DNA from: an uncultured Colwellia sp.
GTDB lineage: Bacteria > Pseudomonadota > Gammaproteobacteria > Enterobacterales > Alteromonadaceae
Assembly: GCA_913020705.1 (NCBI GenBank)
Contig: CAJWBY010000105.1
Coordinates: 1-16,548 of the forward strand
DNA: 16,548 nucleotides
Direction: 5' to 3'
How positions within the stretch are numbered: the stretch's first letter is position 1; each line of letters opens with the position of its first letter. This document shows positions 1 to 8,437 of this stretch, piece by piece. The notes under the pieces were generated by a model that was given only the letters and a program-made list of their open reading frames with translations, was not told the origin of the DNA and did no database searches. Made by a program: the position numbers and the translations under genes.

Positions 1-3000
1 TTATAGCGCAATGCTCCTCCACGCAAGACTTTAGAATCTTCAATCGCTTTACGACCTTCTGTGGTGTTAATAATATAATTATATTCACCATTTTTGATTC
101 TATCAAGAATGTGCGGTCGACCTTCTTGCACTTTATTCACTAAACGACATGGAATATTAGCTTCACCTAATATTATTGCTGTTCCGTGCGTAGCATCTAC
201 GTCGTATCCTAAAGCAACCAATTGTTTTGCTAATTCAACAACACGTACTTTATCACTGTTACGAACAGAAATTAATGCACGGCCAGATTTAGGTACTGAA
301 ACACCCGCACCTAAACAAGCTTTAGCGTACGCTTCTTCGAAGGTTTTACCAACCCCCATCACTTCACCCGTAGAACGCATTTCTGGCCCGACTAAAGGGT
401 CACTGCCATGAAATTTGTTAAACGGAATAACGACTTCTTTCACGGAGAAATATGGTGGAATAATTTCTTTAACAATTCCTTGTTCCTTCAATGTTCTGCC
501 AGCCATAACACGAGCACCGACTTTAGCTAAAGGTACAGCTGTCGCTTTTGAAACAAAGGGAATTGTACGAGCAGCACGAGGGTTTACTTCAATTAAATAA
601 ACCTTGCCATCTTTAACAGCCATTTGCGTATTCATTAAACCAATAACACCAAGTTCAAAGGCTAAATCAGTAACCTGTTGACGCATAATATCTTGTACAT
701 CTTGGCTTAAACTATATGCTGGTAATGAACATGCTGAGTCACCTGAGTGAACGCCTGCTTGCTCAATGTGTTGCATAATGCCGCCAATAACGACATCGGT
801 GCCGTCACAAACAAGATCAATATCAACTTCAATTGCATCATCAAGGAAATGATCAAGCAATACTGGAGAGTCATTTGAAACACTAACAGCTTCGGTCATA
901 TAACGACGTAAATCATCTAAATCGTAAACAATTTCCATTGCGCGGCCACCAAGAACGTAAGATGGACGAACAACTAATGGAAAACCAATTGATTCCGCTT
1001 TTGCCATTGCTTCTTCTAGCGATGTTACTGTTGCATTTTCAGGTTGCAATAAACCTAAACGGTCAACTGCTTGTTGGAAACGCTCTCTATCTTCTGCTCT
1101 ATCGATTGCATCAGGAGAGGTACCAATAATAGGAACACCTGCAGCTTCTAAAGCACGTGCTAATTTAAGTGGTGTTTGGCCACCATATTGCACGATAACG
1201 CCTTTAGGTTTTTCAATGCGAACAATTTCTAACACATCTTCAAAAGTGATTGATTCAAAATATAAACGGTCTGATGTATCGTAATCTGTTGAAACGGTTT
1301 CAGGGTTACAATTTACCATAATGGTTTCATAACCGTCTTCACGTAGGGCTAATGCAGCATGTACACAACAGTAATCAAATTCAATACCTTGGCCAATACG
1401 GTTTGGACCGCCACCTAAGATCATGATTGATTCTTTATCTGTCGGGTTTGCTTCACACTCTTCATCGTATGTTGAATACATGTAAGCTGTGTCTGAACTA
1501 AATTCTGCAGCACAAGTATCAACACGTTTGTATACTGGGAAAATATTTGCTTTATGACGCTTCTTACGCACTTCAGCTTCAGCAACACCAATTAAATCAG
1601 CAAGACGAGAGTCAGCAAAACCTTTACGTTTTAGTTTACGTAAATAATCAGCTGTTAATACTTTTAATCCACCCTCAGCGACTTTAGCTTCTTCTAAAAT
1701 AATATCTTCAATTTGAATTAAGAACCAACGGTCAATCATCGTTAAGCGAAATACGTCATCTACGGTTAAGCCTAAACGGAATGCGTCAGCTACATACCAA
1801 ATACGATCAGAACCAGCTTCTTGAAGTTCGTGCATAATTTTAGTTTTAGCACCCGGTTGAGTTACATCAACCATAGAGTCAAAACCATTCACGCCAACTT
1901 CTAAGCCACGTAATGCTTTTTGAAGTGATTCTTGCTGGTTACGGCCAATTGACATAACTTCGCCAACTGATTTCATTTGAGTGGTTAATCTGTCTTCACA
2001 ACCCGCAAACTTTTCAAAATTAAAACGTGGAATTTTAGTAACGACATAATCGATAGTTGGCTCAAATGACGCTGGTGTTGCGCCGCCTGTAATATCATTA
2101 GTTAATTCATCTAGCGTATAACCGACTGCTAATTTTGCTGCAATCTTTGCAATGGGGAAACCCGTTGCTTTTGAAGCAAGTGCTGATGAACGAGAAACAC
2201 GCGGGTTCATTTCAATAATAACCATACGGCCAGTATTAGGACAAATACCGAACTGTACGTTTGAACCACCGGTCTCAACACCAATTTCACGTAATACTGC
2301 AATCGATGCATTACGCATGATTTGGTATTCTTTATCGGTTAGCGTTTGAGCGGGTGCAACGGTAATTGAATCACCCGTATGAATACCCATAGGATCGAAG
2401 TTTTCAATTGAACAAATAATAATACAGTTATCGTTTTTGTCGCGAACCACTTCCATTTCATATTCTTTCCAACCAATTAATGATTCATCAATCAATAATT
2501 CTGACGTTGGAGAAAGATCTAAGCCGCGCGTACATATTTCGGTAAATTCTTCGACATTGTATGCTATACCGCCACCGGTGCCACCCATCGTAAATGATGG
2601 ACGAATAATACAAGGAAAACCTAAAACTTTACTTGCTGCGTGTGCTTCTTCAAGTGTATGTACAATTTCGGCATTTGGTGTGTCTAAACCAATTGCTTTC
2701 ATTGCTTTGTCAAAACGAGAGCGATCTTCTGCTTTATCAATAGCGTCGGCTGTTGCGCCAATCATTTCAACGTTAAATTCTTTTAATACGCCTTTTGCTT
2801 CAAGTTCTAAAGCACAGTTCAACGCCGTTTGACCACCCATTGTAGGTAGTACAGCACAAGGACGTTCTTTTTCAATTATTTTCCGAACGACTTCCCAATG
2901 AATTGGTTCGATGTAAGTTGCATCAGCCATTTCTGGGTCAGTCATTATTGTTGCTGGATTTGAGTTAACTAAAATAACTCGATAACCTTCCTCACGAAGC

Positions 3001-3107
3001 GCTTTACAGGCTTGTGCACCTGAATAATCAAATTCACATGCTTGACCAATAACAATTGGGCCAGCGCCTAAGATCAAGATACTTTTTAAATCAGTACGTT
3101 TTGCCAT
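1..3107 (-). CDS. carB: Carbamoyl-phosphate synthase large subunit, C-terminus cut by window edge
   Basis: CarB makes carbamoyl phosphate from bicarbonate, ammonia supplied by CarA, and two ATP, for arginine and pyrimidine synthesis in the cytoplasm. The frame is open from the ATG at 3107 to the window edge, giving 1035 complete codons. It begins [17 protein letters not shown] and reads like the E. coli protein throughout: a first ATP-grasp half (FTMGG and [13 protein letters not shown] motifs), the oligomerisation region, a second ATP-grasp half ([18 protein letters not shown]), and most of the regulatory MGS-like domain ([12 protein letters not shown]). The last visible residues are GGALRY. 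Compared with the 1073-residue E. coli protein about 37 residues are missing, lost to the window edge rather than to mutation. It starts 32 nt after the carA stop, with a purine-rich GAGAGA ribosome site, so it is cotranscribed with carA. Confidence 0.98.
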   Translation of the reverse strand, partial: MAKRTDLKSILILGAGPIVIGQACEFDYSGAQACKALREEGYRVILVNSNPATIMTDPEMADATYIEPIHWEVVRKIIEKERPCAVLPTMGGQTALNCALELEAKGVLKEFNVEMIGATADAIDKAEDRSRFDKAMKAIGLDTPNAEIVHTLEEAHAASKVLGFPCIIRPSFTMGGTGGGIAYNVEEFTEICTRGLDLSPTSELLIDESLIGWKEYEMEVVRDKNDNCIIICSIENFDPMGIHTGDSITVAPAQTLTDKEYQIMRNASIAVLREIGVETGGSNVQFGICPNTGRMVIIEMNPRVSRSSALASKATGFPIAKIAAKLAVGYTLDELTNDITGGATPASFEPTIDYVVTKIPRFNFEKFAGCEDRLTTQMKSVGEVMSIGRNQQESLQKALRGLEVGVNGFDSMVDVTQPGAKTKIMHELQEAGSDRIWYVADAFRLGLTVDDVFRLTMIDRWFLIQIEDIILEEAKVAEGGLKVLTADYLRKLKRKGFADSRLADLIGVAEAEVRKKRHKANIFPVYKRVDTCAAEFSSDTAYMYSTYDEECEANPTDKESIMILGGGPNRIGQGIEFDYCCVHAALALREDGYETIMVNCNPETVSTDYDTSDRLYFESITFEDVLEIVRIEKPKGVIVQYGGQTPLKLARALEAAGVPIIGTSPDAIDRAEDRERFQQAVDRLGLLQPENATVTSLEEAMAKAESIGFPLVVRPSYVLGGRAMEIVYDLDDLRRYMTEAVSVSNDSPVLLDHFLDDAIEVDIDLVCDGTDVVIGGIMQHIEQAGVHSGDSACSLPAYSLSQDVQDIMRQQVTDLAFELGVIGLMNTQMAVKDGKVYLIEVNPRAARTIPFVSKATAVPLAKVGARVMAGRTLKEQGIVKEIIPPYFSVKEVVIPFNKFHGSDPLVGPEMRSTGEVMGVGKTFEEAYAKACLGAGVSVPKSGRALISVRNSDKVRVVELAKQLVALGYDVDATHGTAIILGEANIPCRLVNKVQEGRPHILDRIKNGEYNYIINTTEGRKAIEDSKVLRGGALRY

Positions 3108-3139
3108 TTTTCAGTTCTCTCTTATATCTTGTTTAAGGG

Positions 3140-4279
3140 CTAAGCTTTTGCTTCGTTCATTAAATCAATGAAATGATCAAATAATGGTGCAGCATCTGCT
3201 GGTCCTGGGCTTGCTTCTGGATGACCTTGGAAACTAAATGCTGCTTTGTCTGTACGATGAACACCTTGAATTGAATTATCAAATAACGAGACGTGCGTTA
3301 CTTTCAAGTTTTCTGGCATTTTGTTTTCATCAATGGCAAAACCATGGTTCTGCGCAGTGATCATTACAACATTGCGTTCAAAGTCTTTAACCGGATGATT
3401 ACCACCATGATGGCCAAATTTCATTTTCACGGTACCAGCACCACTTGCTAAACCAAGTAATTGGTGACCTAAACAAATACCAAAGATTGGCGTTTCTGTT
3501 TCTAAAAATGATTGAATTGCAGAAATTGCATAATCACATGGTTCTGGATCACCAGGACCATTTGATAAAAATATTCCATCTGGATTCATCGCTAATACAG
3601 CTTCGGCAGACGTTTGTGCTGGCACTACTGTAACTTTACAACCACGGTCTACTAACATGCGTAGAATATTGCGTTTAGCACCGAAATCGTAGGCAACCAC
3701 ATGAAACTGTGAGTTTTCAGGCGTAATGTGACCTTTTCCTAATTCCCAACTTCCTTCTGTCCATTGGTATTGTTCTTTCGTTGAAACAACTTTTGCTAAA
3801 TCCATACCTTTAATGCCTGGAAATGCTTTGGCTTGAGCTAAAGCCTCAGTTTCTGCGCTTTCTGTGATTGAATCTACTGTCATGATACAACCGTTTTGAG
3901 CACCTTTCTGACGAAGAATGCGCGTTAATTTACGCGTATCGATATCTGCTATACCTAAGATATTACGTGCTTTTAGGTAATCGCTTAAATTCTGTTCATT
4001 TCGAAAATTACTCGCTAAAAGCGGTAAGTCACGAATAACTAAACCTTTTGCCCAAATAGTGTCTGATTCTTCATCTTCACTATTAGTACCCGTATTACCG
4101 ATATGCGGGTACGTTAAGGTAATAATTTGCTCTGCATATGATGGGTCGGTAAGAATTTCTTGGTAACCGGTCATTGAAGTATTGAATACTACTTCACCAA
4201 CAGCCGCTCCGTCTGCACCAATAGCGGTGCCTTTAAATACAGTGCCGTCTTCAAGCACTAAAATGGCAGATTTAGTCAA
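3140..4279 (-). CDS. carA: Carbamoyl-phosphate synthase small (glutaminase) subunit, UUG start
   Basis: CarA hydrolyses glutamine and channels ammonia to CarB. The 379 residues are close to the 382 of E. coli. The N-terminal small-subunit domain (about 1-150) is followed by a class I glutamine amidotransferase domain (about 193-375). The nucleophile Cys269 lies in [11 protein letters not shown], and His353 and Glu355 of the triad lie in [10 protein letters not shown], the same numbering as E. coli. The start codon is TTG at 4279, preceded by a strong GGAGG site 6 nt away. E. coli carA is also known for a UUG start, so the choice is well supported. The stop is TAG. It is the first gene of carAB, with dapB upstream on the same strand but separated by a terminator and a 267 bp gap. 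Confidence 0.98.
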   Translation of the reverse strand: MTKSAILVLEDGTVFKGTAIGADGAAVGEVVFNTSMTGYQEILTDPSYAEQIITLTYPHIGNTGTNSEDEESDTIWAKGLVIRDLPLLASNFRNEQNLSDYLKARNILGIADIDTRKLTRILRQKGAQNGCIMTVDSITESAETEALAQAKAFPGIKGMDLAKVVSTKEQYQWTEGSWELGKGHITPENSQFHVVAYDFGAKRNILRMLVDRGCKVTVVPAQTSAEAVLAMNPDGIFLSNGPGDPEPCDYAISAIQSFLETETPIFGICLGHQLLGLASGAGTVKMKFGHHGGNHPVKDFERNVVMITAQNHGFAIDENKMPENLKVTHVSLFDNSIQGVHRTDKAAFSFQGHPEASPGPADAAPLFDHFIDLMNEAKA

Positions 4280-4352
4280 TTTAACCTCCGTAAAGAAGAA
4301 AGAAGCTTAACGATGTACAACTAAACACATCATTAAGTATAAATTACGCGTA

Positions 4353-4374
4353 GGGTGTTCCTATTGAAACACCC
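4353..4374 (-). repeat. GC-rich 7 bp hairpin in the carA leader
   Basis: GGGTGTT (4353-4359) pairs with AACACCC (4368-4374) around an 8 nt loop. No T tract follows on the minus strand, so it is not a terminator in the carA direction. It lies between the 12 bp inverted repeat and the carA ribosome site and could be an mRNA leader structure. Confidence 0.4.
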
Positions 4375-4382
4375 ACAAAAAA

Positions 4383-4428
4383 TGTCAAAAATTTCGTTAT
4401 TATTTACCGAACCACTAAATTTTTGACA
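4383..4428 (-). repeat. 12 bp perfect inverted repeat in the carA leader, attenuator or operator candidate
   Basis: The arms TGTCAAAAATTT (4383-4394) and AAATTTTTGACA (4417-4428) are perfectly complementary around a 22 nt loop. On the minus strand the second arm is followed at once by six T (4382-4377), as in an intrinsic terminator, and it lies before carA. The stem is almost all A-T, so it would be a weak terminator. The symmetry could equally be a binding site for a dimeric regulator. Confidence 0.55.
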
Positions 4429-4438
4429 AAATCCACTT

Positions 4439-4467
4439 ATTTTACGCTTGTATCACATTTTCGTCTA
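4439..4467 (-). promoter_or_regulatory. Candidate sigma-70 promoter for carAB
   Basis: On the minus strand TAGACG (4467-4462, 4 of 6 matches to TTGACA) and TAAAAT (4444-4439, 5 of 6 matches to TATAAT) are separated by exactly 17 bp. A start near 4432 would give a leader of about 150 nt carrying both inverted repeats. This is inferred from consensus only, and other weaker -10-like sequences, such as TATACT nearer carA, also exist. Confidence 0.4.
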
Positions 4468-4509
4468 GTGATAATTGTAAAAACTAAGCGTTTAATTCAA
4501 TATTTAGTT

Positions 4510-4533
4510 AAAACAGTTAAAAGTAACTGTTTT
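4510..4533 (-). terminator. Hairpin terminator after dapB
   Basis: AAAACAGTTA and TAACTGTTTT form a perfect 10 bp stem with a 4 nt loop, 13 nt after the dapB stop. The T-rich end of the distal arm supplies the U tract. It is nearly symmetric, so it could work in both directions. It suggests that carAB is transcribed mainly from its own promoter. Confidence 0.65.
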
Positions 4534-4546
4534 CAAAAATATTTGT

Positions 4547-5350
4547 TTATTTTAAGCCTAATACATCTTGCATATCATAGAAGCCATTATCGGCTTCACT
4601 TAACCAGAATGCGGCTCTCATCGCACCCAATGCAAAAGTCATTCTCGAACTTGCACGATGGGTGATTTCTAACCGTTCACCAATATCAGCAAAAAAGGCA
4701 GTATGCTCTCCAACAATGTCGCCTGCTCGAACAGTAGCGAATCCTATTGTTTCTTTATCTCTCTCACCGGTAATGCCTTCGCGGCCATAAACAGCCACTT
4801 TATTTAAGTCTCTACCTAAAGTATCAGCTATTACCTGCCCCATTTTCACTGCAGTACCTGATGGTGCATCTTTTTTGAATCTATGGTGTGCTTCAAATAT
4901 TTCTATATCAGTATAGTCACCAATTGCTTTTGCGGTAACTTCTAAGAGTTTAAACATTAAATTAACGCCTACACTGGTATTTGGTGCTAAAATCACAGGC
5001 ATGTTCTCCCCTGCTTTCTCAATAATATTTACTTGTTCATCTGTAAAGCCGGTAGTACCTATAACTAATGCTTTATTGTGCTGCTGACACCATTTTATAT
5101 TTTCTAACGTAGTATCAATTGAAGTAAAATCAATAAAAACATCAGCATTTAATAAATTAGACAAATCTGTTGATGTTTTTTGACCAATGGCACCAATACC
5201 AGCTAATTCGCCTAAATCGAAATTAACAAACGATGATGATGCTCGAACACTACCACCCACTAGTTCAATAGATTGGTGCTCAACGGCAGCTTGGATTAAG
5301 TTGCGTCCCATACGGCCGCTACATCCTAAAATGGCTACTTTTACTTTCAT
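4547..5350 (-). CDS. dapB: 4-hydroxy-tetrahydrodipicolinate reductase
   Basis: DapB reduces 4-hydroxy-tetrahydrodipicolinate with NAD(P)H in the diaminopimelate/lysine pathway, which supplies peptidoglycan. The 267 residues (273 in E. coli) show an N-terminal Rossmann motif GCSGRMG at 9-15 and the signature [15 protein letters not shown] at 153-167. The catalytic His155 and Lys159 sit inside that signature, aligned with His159 and Lys163 of E. coli. The ATG at 5350 gives the canonical MKVKVAILG start; the ribosome site is weak (GAG about 9 nt upstream). It lies 46 nt after the NTF2-like gene and is probably cotranscribed with it. dapB directly upstream of carAB is a common gammaproteobacterial order. 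Confidence 0.97.
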   Translation of the reverse strand: MKVKVAILGCSGRMGRNLIQAAVEHQSIELVGGSVRASSSFVNFDLGELAGIGAIGQKTSTDLSNLLNADVFIDFTSIDTTLENIKWCQQHNKALVIGTTGFTDEQVNIIEKAGENMPVILAPNTSVGVNLMFKLLEVTAKAIGDYTDIEIFEAHHRFKKDAPSGTAVKMGQVIADTLGRDLNKVAVYGREGITGERDKETIGFATVRAGDIVGEHTAFFADIGERLEITHRASSRMTFALGAMRAAFWLSEADNGFYDMQDVLGLK

Positions 5351-5396
5351 ATATATTCTCGATTCTTCACATTAATTGCTGATTAATACGTTATTG

Positions 5397-5819
5397 TTAA
5401 TTCGTAATATCTAATTCAAACGCTAAGGTAACACTGTTAGATAAATCGTGAGATACAACACTATTGATTTTATATTGTTCCCCGATTTTGATTAAATGAT
5501 AAAAAGCACAAAAATCGGCAAACACTTCTTTTTTATCATCGATAAACGCCCAATCGATACAAACGTCAATAGTTTCGCTAACACCTATATTATATGTTGA
5601 TTTAGTGGCGATAATATTTTCTGTTTTAGCATGCTGTAACACAGTAAATATATCGTCAAATTCTTGTTTGAAACTTCTATTATCAGCTAAGTAAGCGATT
5701 TTATCAGGTGTATGCAACGTACAAGGCAATTGATAACAATTTTGAACTGCCGATAAGTCATATTGCTTAAAGGCTGAAATATATTCTTGGAACAAATTGT
5801 CGAGTTGTTGATTTATCAT
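5397..5819 (-). CDS. Hypothetical protein, probable NTF2-like/SnoaL fold
   Basis: A 140-residue soluble protein with no signal peptide and no membrane segment. The N-terminus (LDNLFQEYISAFKQYDLSAV, residues 6-25), followed by a short cysteine- and proline-containing stretch (NCYQLPCTLHTP) and a C-terminal half of alternating beta-like segments (about 73-135), resembles small NTF2-like/SnoaL proteins. These have a helix pair leading into a curved sheet with a central pocket. The fold is inferred from pattern, not from alignment. Function is unknown; members include enzymes, binding proteins and orphans. The start is the ATG at 5819 with only a weak GAG-type ribosome site. It sits 46 nt upstream of dapB, so it is likely the first gene of that transcript, though no shared biochemistry is evident. 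Confidence 0.75.
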   Translation of the reverse strand: MINQQLDNLFQEYISAFKQYDLSAVQNCYQLPCTLHTPDKIAYLADNRSFKQEFDDIFTVLQHAKTENIIATKSTYNIGVSETIDVCIDWAFIDDKKEVFADFCAFYHLIKIGEQYKINSVVSHDLSNSVTLAFELDITN

Positions 5820-5867
5820 TGTTGTATTACTCTACAGTGAGTATTTAATTAACTTAATTTTTAGTTG

Positions 5868-5916
5868 TTTTTTATGAATACATTTTCGTTCTACATTAAA
5901 ATGCATTCATAAAAAA
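5868..5916. repeat. 19 bp inverted repeat (one mismatch) overlapping the fklB terminator
   Basis: The left arm 5868-5886 (TTTTTTATGAATACATTTT) and right arm 5898-5916 are complementary at 18 of 19 positions around an 11 nt loop. The A6 of the right arm is the T6 tract of the fklB terminator on the other strand. The two hairpins therefore share bases. It lies between fklB and the NTF2-like gene and could be a second, bidirectional terminator or a processing signal. Confidence 0.75.
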
Positions 5917-5935
5917 GCCCTCAACGGAGGGCTTT
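5911..5935 (-). terminator. Rho-independent terminator of fklB
   Basis: AAAGCCCTC (5914-5922) and GAGGGCTTT (5927-5935) form a 9 bp GC-rich stem with a 4 nt loop. On the minus strand it is followed by a run of six T (5916-5911), 9 nt after the fklB stop. This is a textbook intrinsic terminator. Confidence 0.92.
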
Positions 5936-5943
5936 AAAACTAA

Positions 5944-6567
5944 TTAGCTAACAATTGCTAATAATTCAACATCAAATACCAATGTTGAGTATGGAGGTAT
6001 AGCACCTTGTGAGCCTTGCTCACCGTAAGCTAAATTATAAGGTACGTATAAACGCCACTTAGAACCTTCAGTCATTAACTGTAAAGCTTCAGTCCAACCA
6101 GGAATAACGCCACCTACTGGAAATTCAGCAGGTTGACCGCGATCTACAGAACTGTCAAAAATGTCGCCATTAATGAAAGTACCGTGATAATGTGTACGAA
6201 CAGTGCTTGCAGCAGTTGGTATTTCGCCTTCGCCTGTTGCTAATACTTCATATTGAAGACCAGATTCAGTAACAGTAACTTCATCACGTTTAGCATTTTC
6301 AACTAAATACGCTTCGCCTTCAGCTGATTTTTCTTTAGCTGCGGCTTGTTCTAATTCTTGCATTTTTTTAGAAACAACAGAAAATGCTGCATTTAAATCT
6401 TCGTCTGATACTTGGCTTGCTGTATTAGCAATCGCATCAGCCAAACCTGCTTGTACAGCAGAAACGTCAAATTCTTTAAAAGGGTTATTACGTAATTGAT
6501 CACCTAATTGACGACCTACACCGTAACTTACACGTTGTTCAATAGTTTCAAATGTATTTTCTGACAT
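5944..6567 (-). CDS. fklB: FKBP-type peptidyl-prolyl cis-trans isomerase, FKBP22 type
   Basis: The enzyme catalyses cis-trans isomerisation of X-Pro bonds and acts as a folding helper. From the ATG at 6567 it has 207 residues, close to E. coli FklB (206). The N-terminal helical dimerisation domain (about 1-95) starts ENTFETIEQRVSYGVGRQLG. The C-terminal FKBP domain (about 100-206) holds the pocket residues Tyr127, Phe137-Asp138 in DIFDSS, Ile155 and Trp158 in GVIPGW, Tyr181 in LAYGE, and Phe198. No signal peptide is seen, so a cytoplasmic location is inferred. A GTG at 6576 would add MNI; the ATG is preferred because it matches the family N-terminus and has AAGTGA just upstream. It is a single-gene unit ended by a strong terminator and divergent from the antiporter gene. 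Confidence 0.95.
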   Translation of the reverse strand: MSENTFETIEQRVSYGVGRQLGDQLRNNPFKEFDVSAVQAGLADAIANTASQVSDEDLNAAFSVVSKKMQELEQAAAKEKSAEGEAYLVENAKRDEVTVTESGLQYEVLATGEGEIPTAASTVRTHYHGTFINGDIFDSSVDRGQPAEFPVGGVIPGWTEALQLMTEGSKWRLYVPYNLAYGEQGSQGAIPPYSTLVFDVELLAIVS

Positions 6568-6589
6568 GATATTCACTTATGTTTTCACC

Positions 6590-6606
6590 TACACAATTGT
6601 TGTGTA
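6590..6606. repeat. 7 bp perfect inverted repeat upstream of fklB
   Basis: TACACAA and TTGTGTA flank a 3 bp centre, about 22 bp upstream of the fklB ATG. The compact, symmetric site could be an operator or a small 5' leader hairpin of fklB. It lies in the 200 bp divergent gap with the antiporter gene. Confidence 0.4.
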
Positions 6607-6693
6607 ATACGGCGATTGGATAAAAAATTCGCGAAAGTTTAACATAAACTGACGCAGGTCAAAAGTCTGAATTCAAGACATTTTGTTATTTAA

Positions 6694-6699
6694 TATAAT
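6694..6699 (+). promoter_or_regulatory. Candidate -10 box for the antiporter gene
   Basis: A perfect TATAAT lies in the divergent gap, about 70-90 bp before the antiporter start. No good -35 hexamer is found at 16-18 bp, so the promoter would be weak or activator-dependent. This rests on consensus only. Confidence 0.3.
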
Positions 6700-6770
6700 T
6701 TCCTGTTATGCATAGCATTTCTATATCGCCTTGCTATCACTAAAGATTACGATAGACTAGCGTTAACTTA

Positions 6771-8108
6771 ATGTTAAAGACAAATTTTATGAGTACTGAT
6801 GTAGTGATCCCTGTTCCTGAAAACCGTTTACTGAGCTTATTACCTTTTGCCGTATTTTTGGGTATATTCTTAGGCACCGGTATTGTACTTACTCTGCAAG
6901 GTGTTGATTTCGCTTTTTATCAGCTGCCTGCCAGTATTGCCATTATTCCAGCTATTTTGGTGGCAATATATTTAGGGAAAGACAGTATTAATGATCAAGT
7001 AAGCCAGTTCATCTCTGGCGCTGGTCATTCAAACATCATTACTATGTGTGTTATTTATTTACTTGCTGGTGCTTTCGCAGTAGTCGCTAAAGCAACCGGA
7101 AGTGTTGATGCGAGCGTGCAATTAGGTTTGTCATTTTTCCCTGATTATTTATTACTACCCGGTTTGTTTCTTGTGGCTGCTTTTCTCGCAACAGCAATGG
7201 GAACGTCAATGGGAACAATTGCAGCTATTGCCCCTGTCGCATTAGGTTTTATAGAGTCTGCCGATTTAGATGCTTCAATCGTTGCAGGTTGTATTATCTC
7301 TGGTGCTATTTTTGGTGATAATTTATCAATAATATCTGACACTACTATTGCATCTACCCGAAGTCAGGGGGCGCATATGAAAGACAAGTTTAAGGTTAAT
7401 TTTAAATTTGCTGTACCCGCCGCACTTTTATGTTTAATTATTTATGCTTCAATGGGGATAAGCATTCCTCATGAGCAAGTTGACAATATTAACGTGTTAG
7501 GTCTGGTGCCATATCTTGTTATTTTAGCTTTAGCGCTTATGGGAATAAATGTTTTCCTCGTATTAATTGTTGGTATTATTCTCGCTGCAGGAATTGGCAT
7601 GTACGACAATGGTTATCAATTATCGACTTGGGTGAATGATATAAATACTGGCTTTGGCAGTATGCAGGACATTTTCATTCTATCTTTATTTATTGGGGGG
7701 TTAAGTGAACTCATTAAACACCAAGGTGGTTTAGCGGCATTAACCGATGCTATTGAAGGTTTCGCACGTAAACTTAATCCAAATAATAAAAAGCGTGCTG
7801 CGGGTTTAGGTATTGCGACTTTAGCTTTTACTTGTAATTTTTTCACAGCCAACAATACAGTGTCTATTATTGTAACAGGTGAAACAGCTAAAAAACTCGC
7901 TGAAGACGGCGAAGTTACCCCTGCCCACTCTGCCAGTTTATTAGATATATACGCCTGTATTAATCAAGGATTGCTACCTTATGGCGCTCAAGCTTTATTA
8001 TTAGGCGCAACATTGAAAATATCACCTATAGAAGTCGTATCAAGCGCTTTTTATCCGATGATTTTACTTGTGGTTGCGAGCATTGCTTTTTGGCGCATTA
8101 CTAAATAA
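6771..8108 (+). CDS. Na+/H+ antiporter, NhaC family
   Basis: An integral inner-membrane protein of 445 residues with about eleven or twelve hydrophobic segments spread from residue 20 to the C-terminus. The NhaC-family signature is seen as GDNLSIISDTTIAS (182-195), with GTSMGT (144-149) and FFTANNTVSIIVTGE (357-371) as further conserved polar membrane motifs. Family members exchange Na+ (in some cases other substrates) for protons, fitting a marine cell that keeps a sodium gradient; the exact ion here is not shown. The ATG at 6771 has no clear ribosome site. A second ATG at 6789 (MSTDVVIPVPENRLL) with AAAGA upstream is an equally plausible start. The gene is divergent from fklB and stands alone, with no clear terminator before 8422. 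Confidence 0.9.
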   Translation: MLKTNFMSTDVVIPVPENRLLSLLPFAVFLGIFLGTGIVLTLQGVDFAFYQLPASIAIIPAILVAIYLGKDSINDQVSQFISGAGHSNIITMCVIYLLAGAFAVVAKATGSVDASVQLGLSFFPDYLLLPGLFLVAAFLATAMGTSMGTIAAIAPVALGFIESADLDASIVAGCIISGAIFGDNLSIISDTTIASTRSQGAHMKDKFKVNFKFAVPAALLCLIIYASMGISIPHEQVDNINVLGLVPYLVILALALMGINVFLVLIVGIILAAGIGMYDNGYQLSTWVNDINTGFGSMQDIFILSLFIGGLSELIKHQGGLAALTDAIEGFARKLNPNNKKRAAGLGIATLAFTCNFFTANNTVSIIVTGETAKKLAEDGEVTPAHSASLLDIYACINQGLLPYGAQALLLGATLKISPIEVVSSAFYPMILLVVASIAFWRITK

Positions 8109-8422
8109 TTTTAAAACAACTTATGTAGTGCTTAATTTAATGTTGAAAATTTCATGATAAGTTGAAAAACCTAATTTACAATAAAGAATATAAAATCTCA
8201 GTGAATACTTGCTGTTTTCTATCGTTCAATTTATTCTTTGTACCTGTTTCTATAGGTGTAAAACGACAAATAACATCATGAACAATGAAACACCCACCTT
8301 TGGAAGGTAACGGGCACATAAAAGGAAGTTCTCATGACAATCAATTATCCTCTTCAATTATTTATTTACGGGTATAATCATTTTAATAGCATTGACACTT
8401 TCGTGTTTATTTTTCAACTAAA
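8109..8422. other. Intergenic region between antiporter and solute-binding protein genes
   Basis: This 314 bp AT-rich gap has no convincing terminator for the antiporter gene. It contains a possible 33-codon ORF from 8334 with a strong ribosome site, a perfect TATAAT at 8373-8378 and a perfect TTGACA at 8393-8398. The two hexamers are in the wrong order to act together. A short 5 bp hairpin (ACCTT and AAGGT) lies near 8297-8309. A promoter for the downstream gene very likely lies here. Confidence 0.5.
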
Positions 8423-8435
8423 ATGCATTCAATAA
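8334..8435 (+). CDS. Possible 33-residue small ORF upstream of the solute-binding protein
   Basis: The ATG at 8334 follows AAGGAAG with 5 nt spacing, one of the better ribosome sites in the window. It opens MTINYPLQLFIYGYNHFNSI and ends TAA at 8433-8435. The stop lies 2 nt before the ATG at 8438 of the next gene, which itself has no ribosome site, a layout that would suit translational coupling. The peptide is hydrophobic and matches nothing I recognise. If transcription starts at the TATAAT inside it, it would not be translated, so it may be chance. Confidence 0.25.
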   Translation: MTINYPLQLFIYGYNHFNSIDTFVFIFQLKCIQ

Positions 8436-8437
8436 AA

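Larger units (their letters stand above)
4280..4546 (-). promoter_or_regulatory. carAB upstream region and leader
   Basis: This gap between the dapB stop and the carA start is the only sizeable non-coding stretch in the dapB-carA-carB run. Read on the minus strand it holds, in order, the dapB terminator hairpin (4510-4533), a promoter candidate (4467-4439), a 12 bp inverted repeat (4428-4383) with six T after it, a 7 bp hairpin (4374-4353), and the carA ribosome site. In E. coli, carAB is controlled from two promoters by pyrimidines and arginine. No convincing palindromic ARG box is visible here, only one isolated TGAAT half-site, so the control mechanism is not settled by inspection. Confidence 0.6.

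Noticed and set aside
2437..2832. Open frame on the plus strand inside carB
   Set aside because: It is the shadow of a highly conserved carB coding region, with no ribosome site and no recognisable product. The same applies to plus-strand frames inside carA, dapB and ligA and minus-strand frames inside the antiporter gene.
4486..4500. ArgR box upstream of carA
   Set aside because: Only one TGAAT half-site is present; the second half at the required spacing is missing, so no arginine repressor site can be claimed.
6754..6766. 13-mer AGACTAGCGTTAA repeated at 14326-14338, both upstream of plus-strand genes
   Set aside because: A few 13-mer matches are expected by chance in 16.5 kb of AT-rich DNA, flanks do not match, and the distances to the genes differ. 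Similar 12-mers (AAAATGCATTCA, TGAAACACCCAC) were dropped for the same reason.
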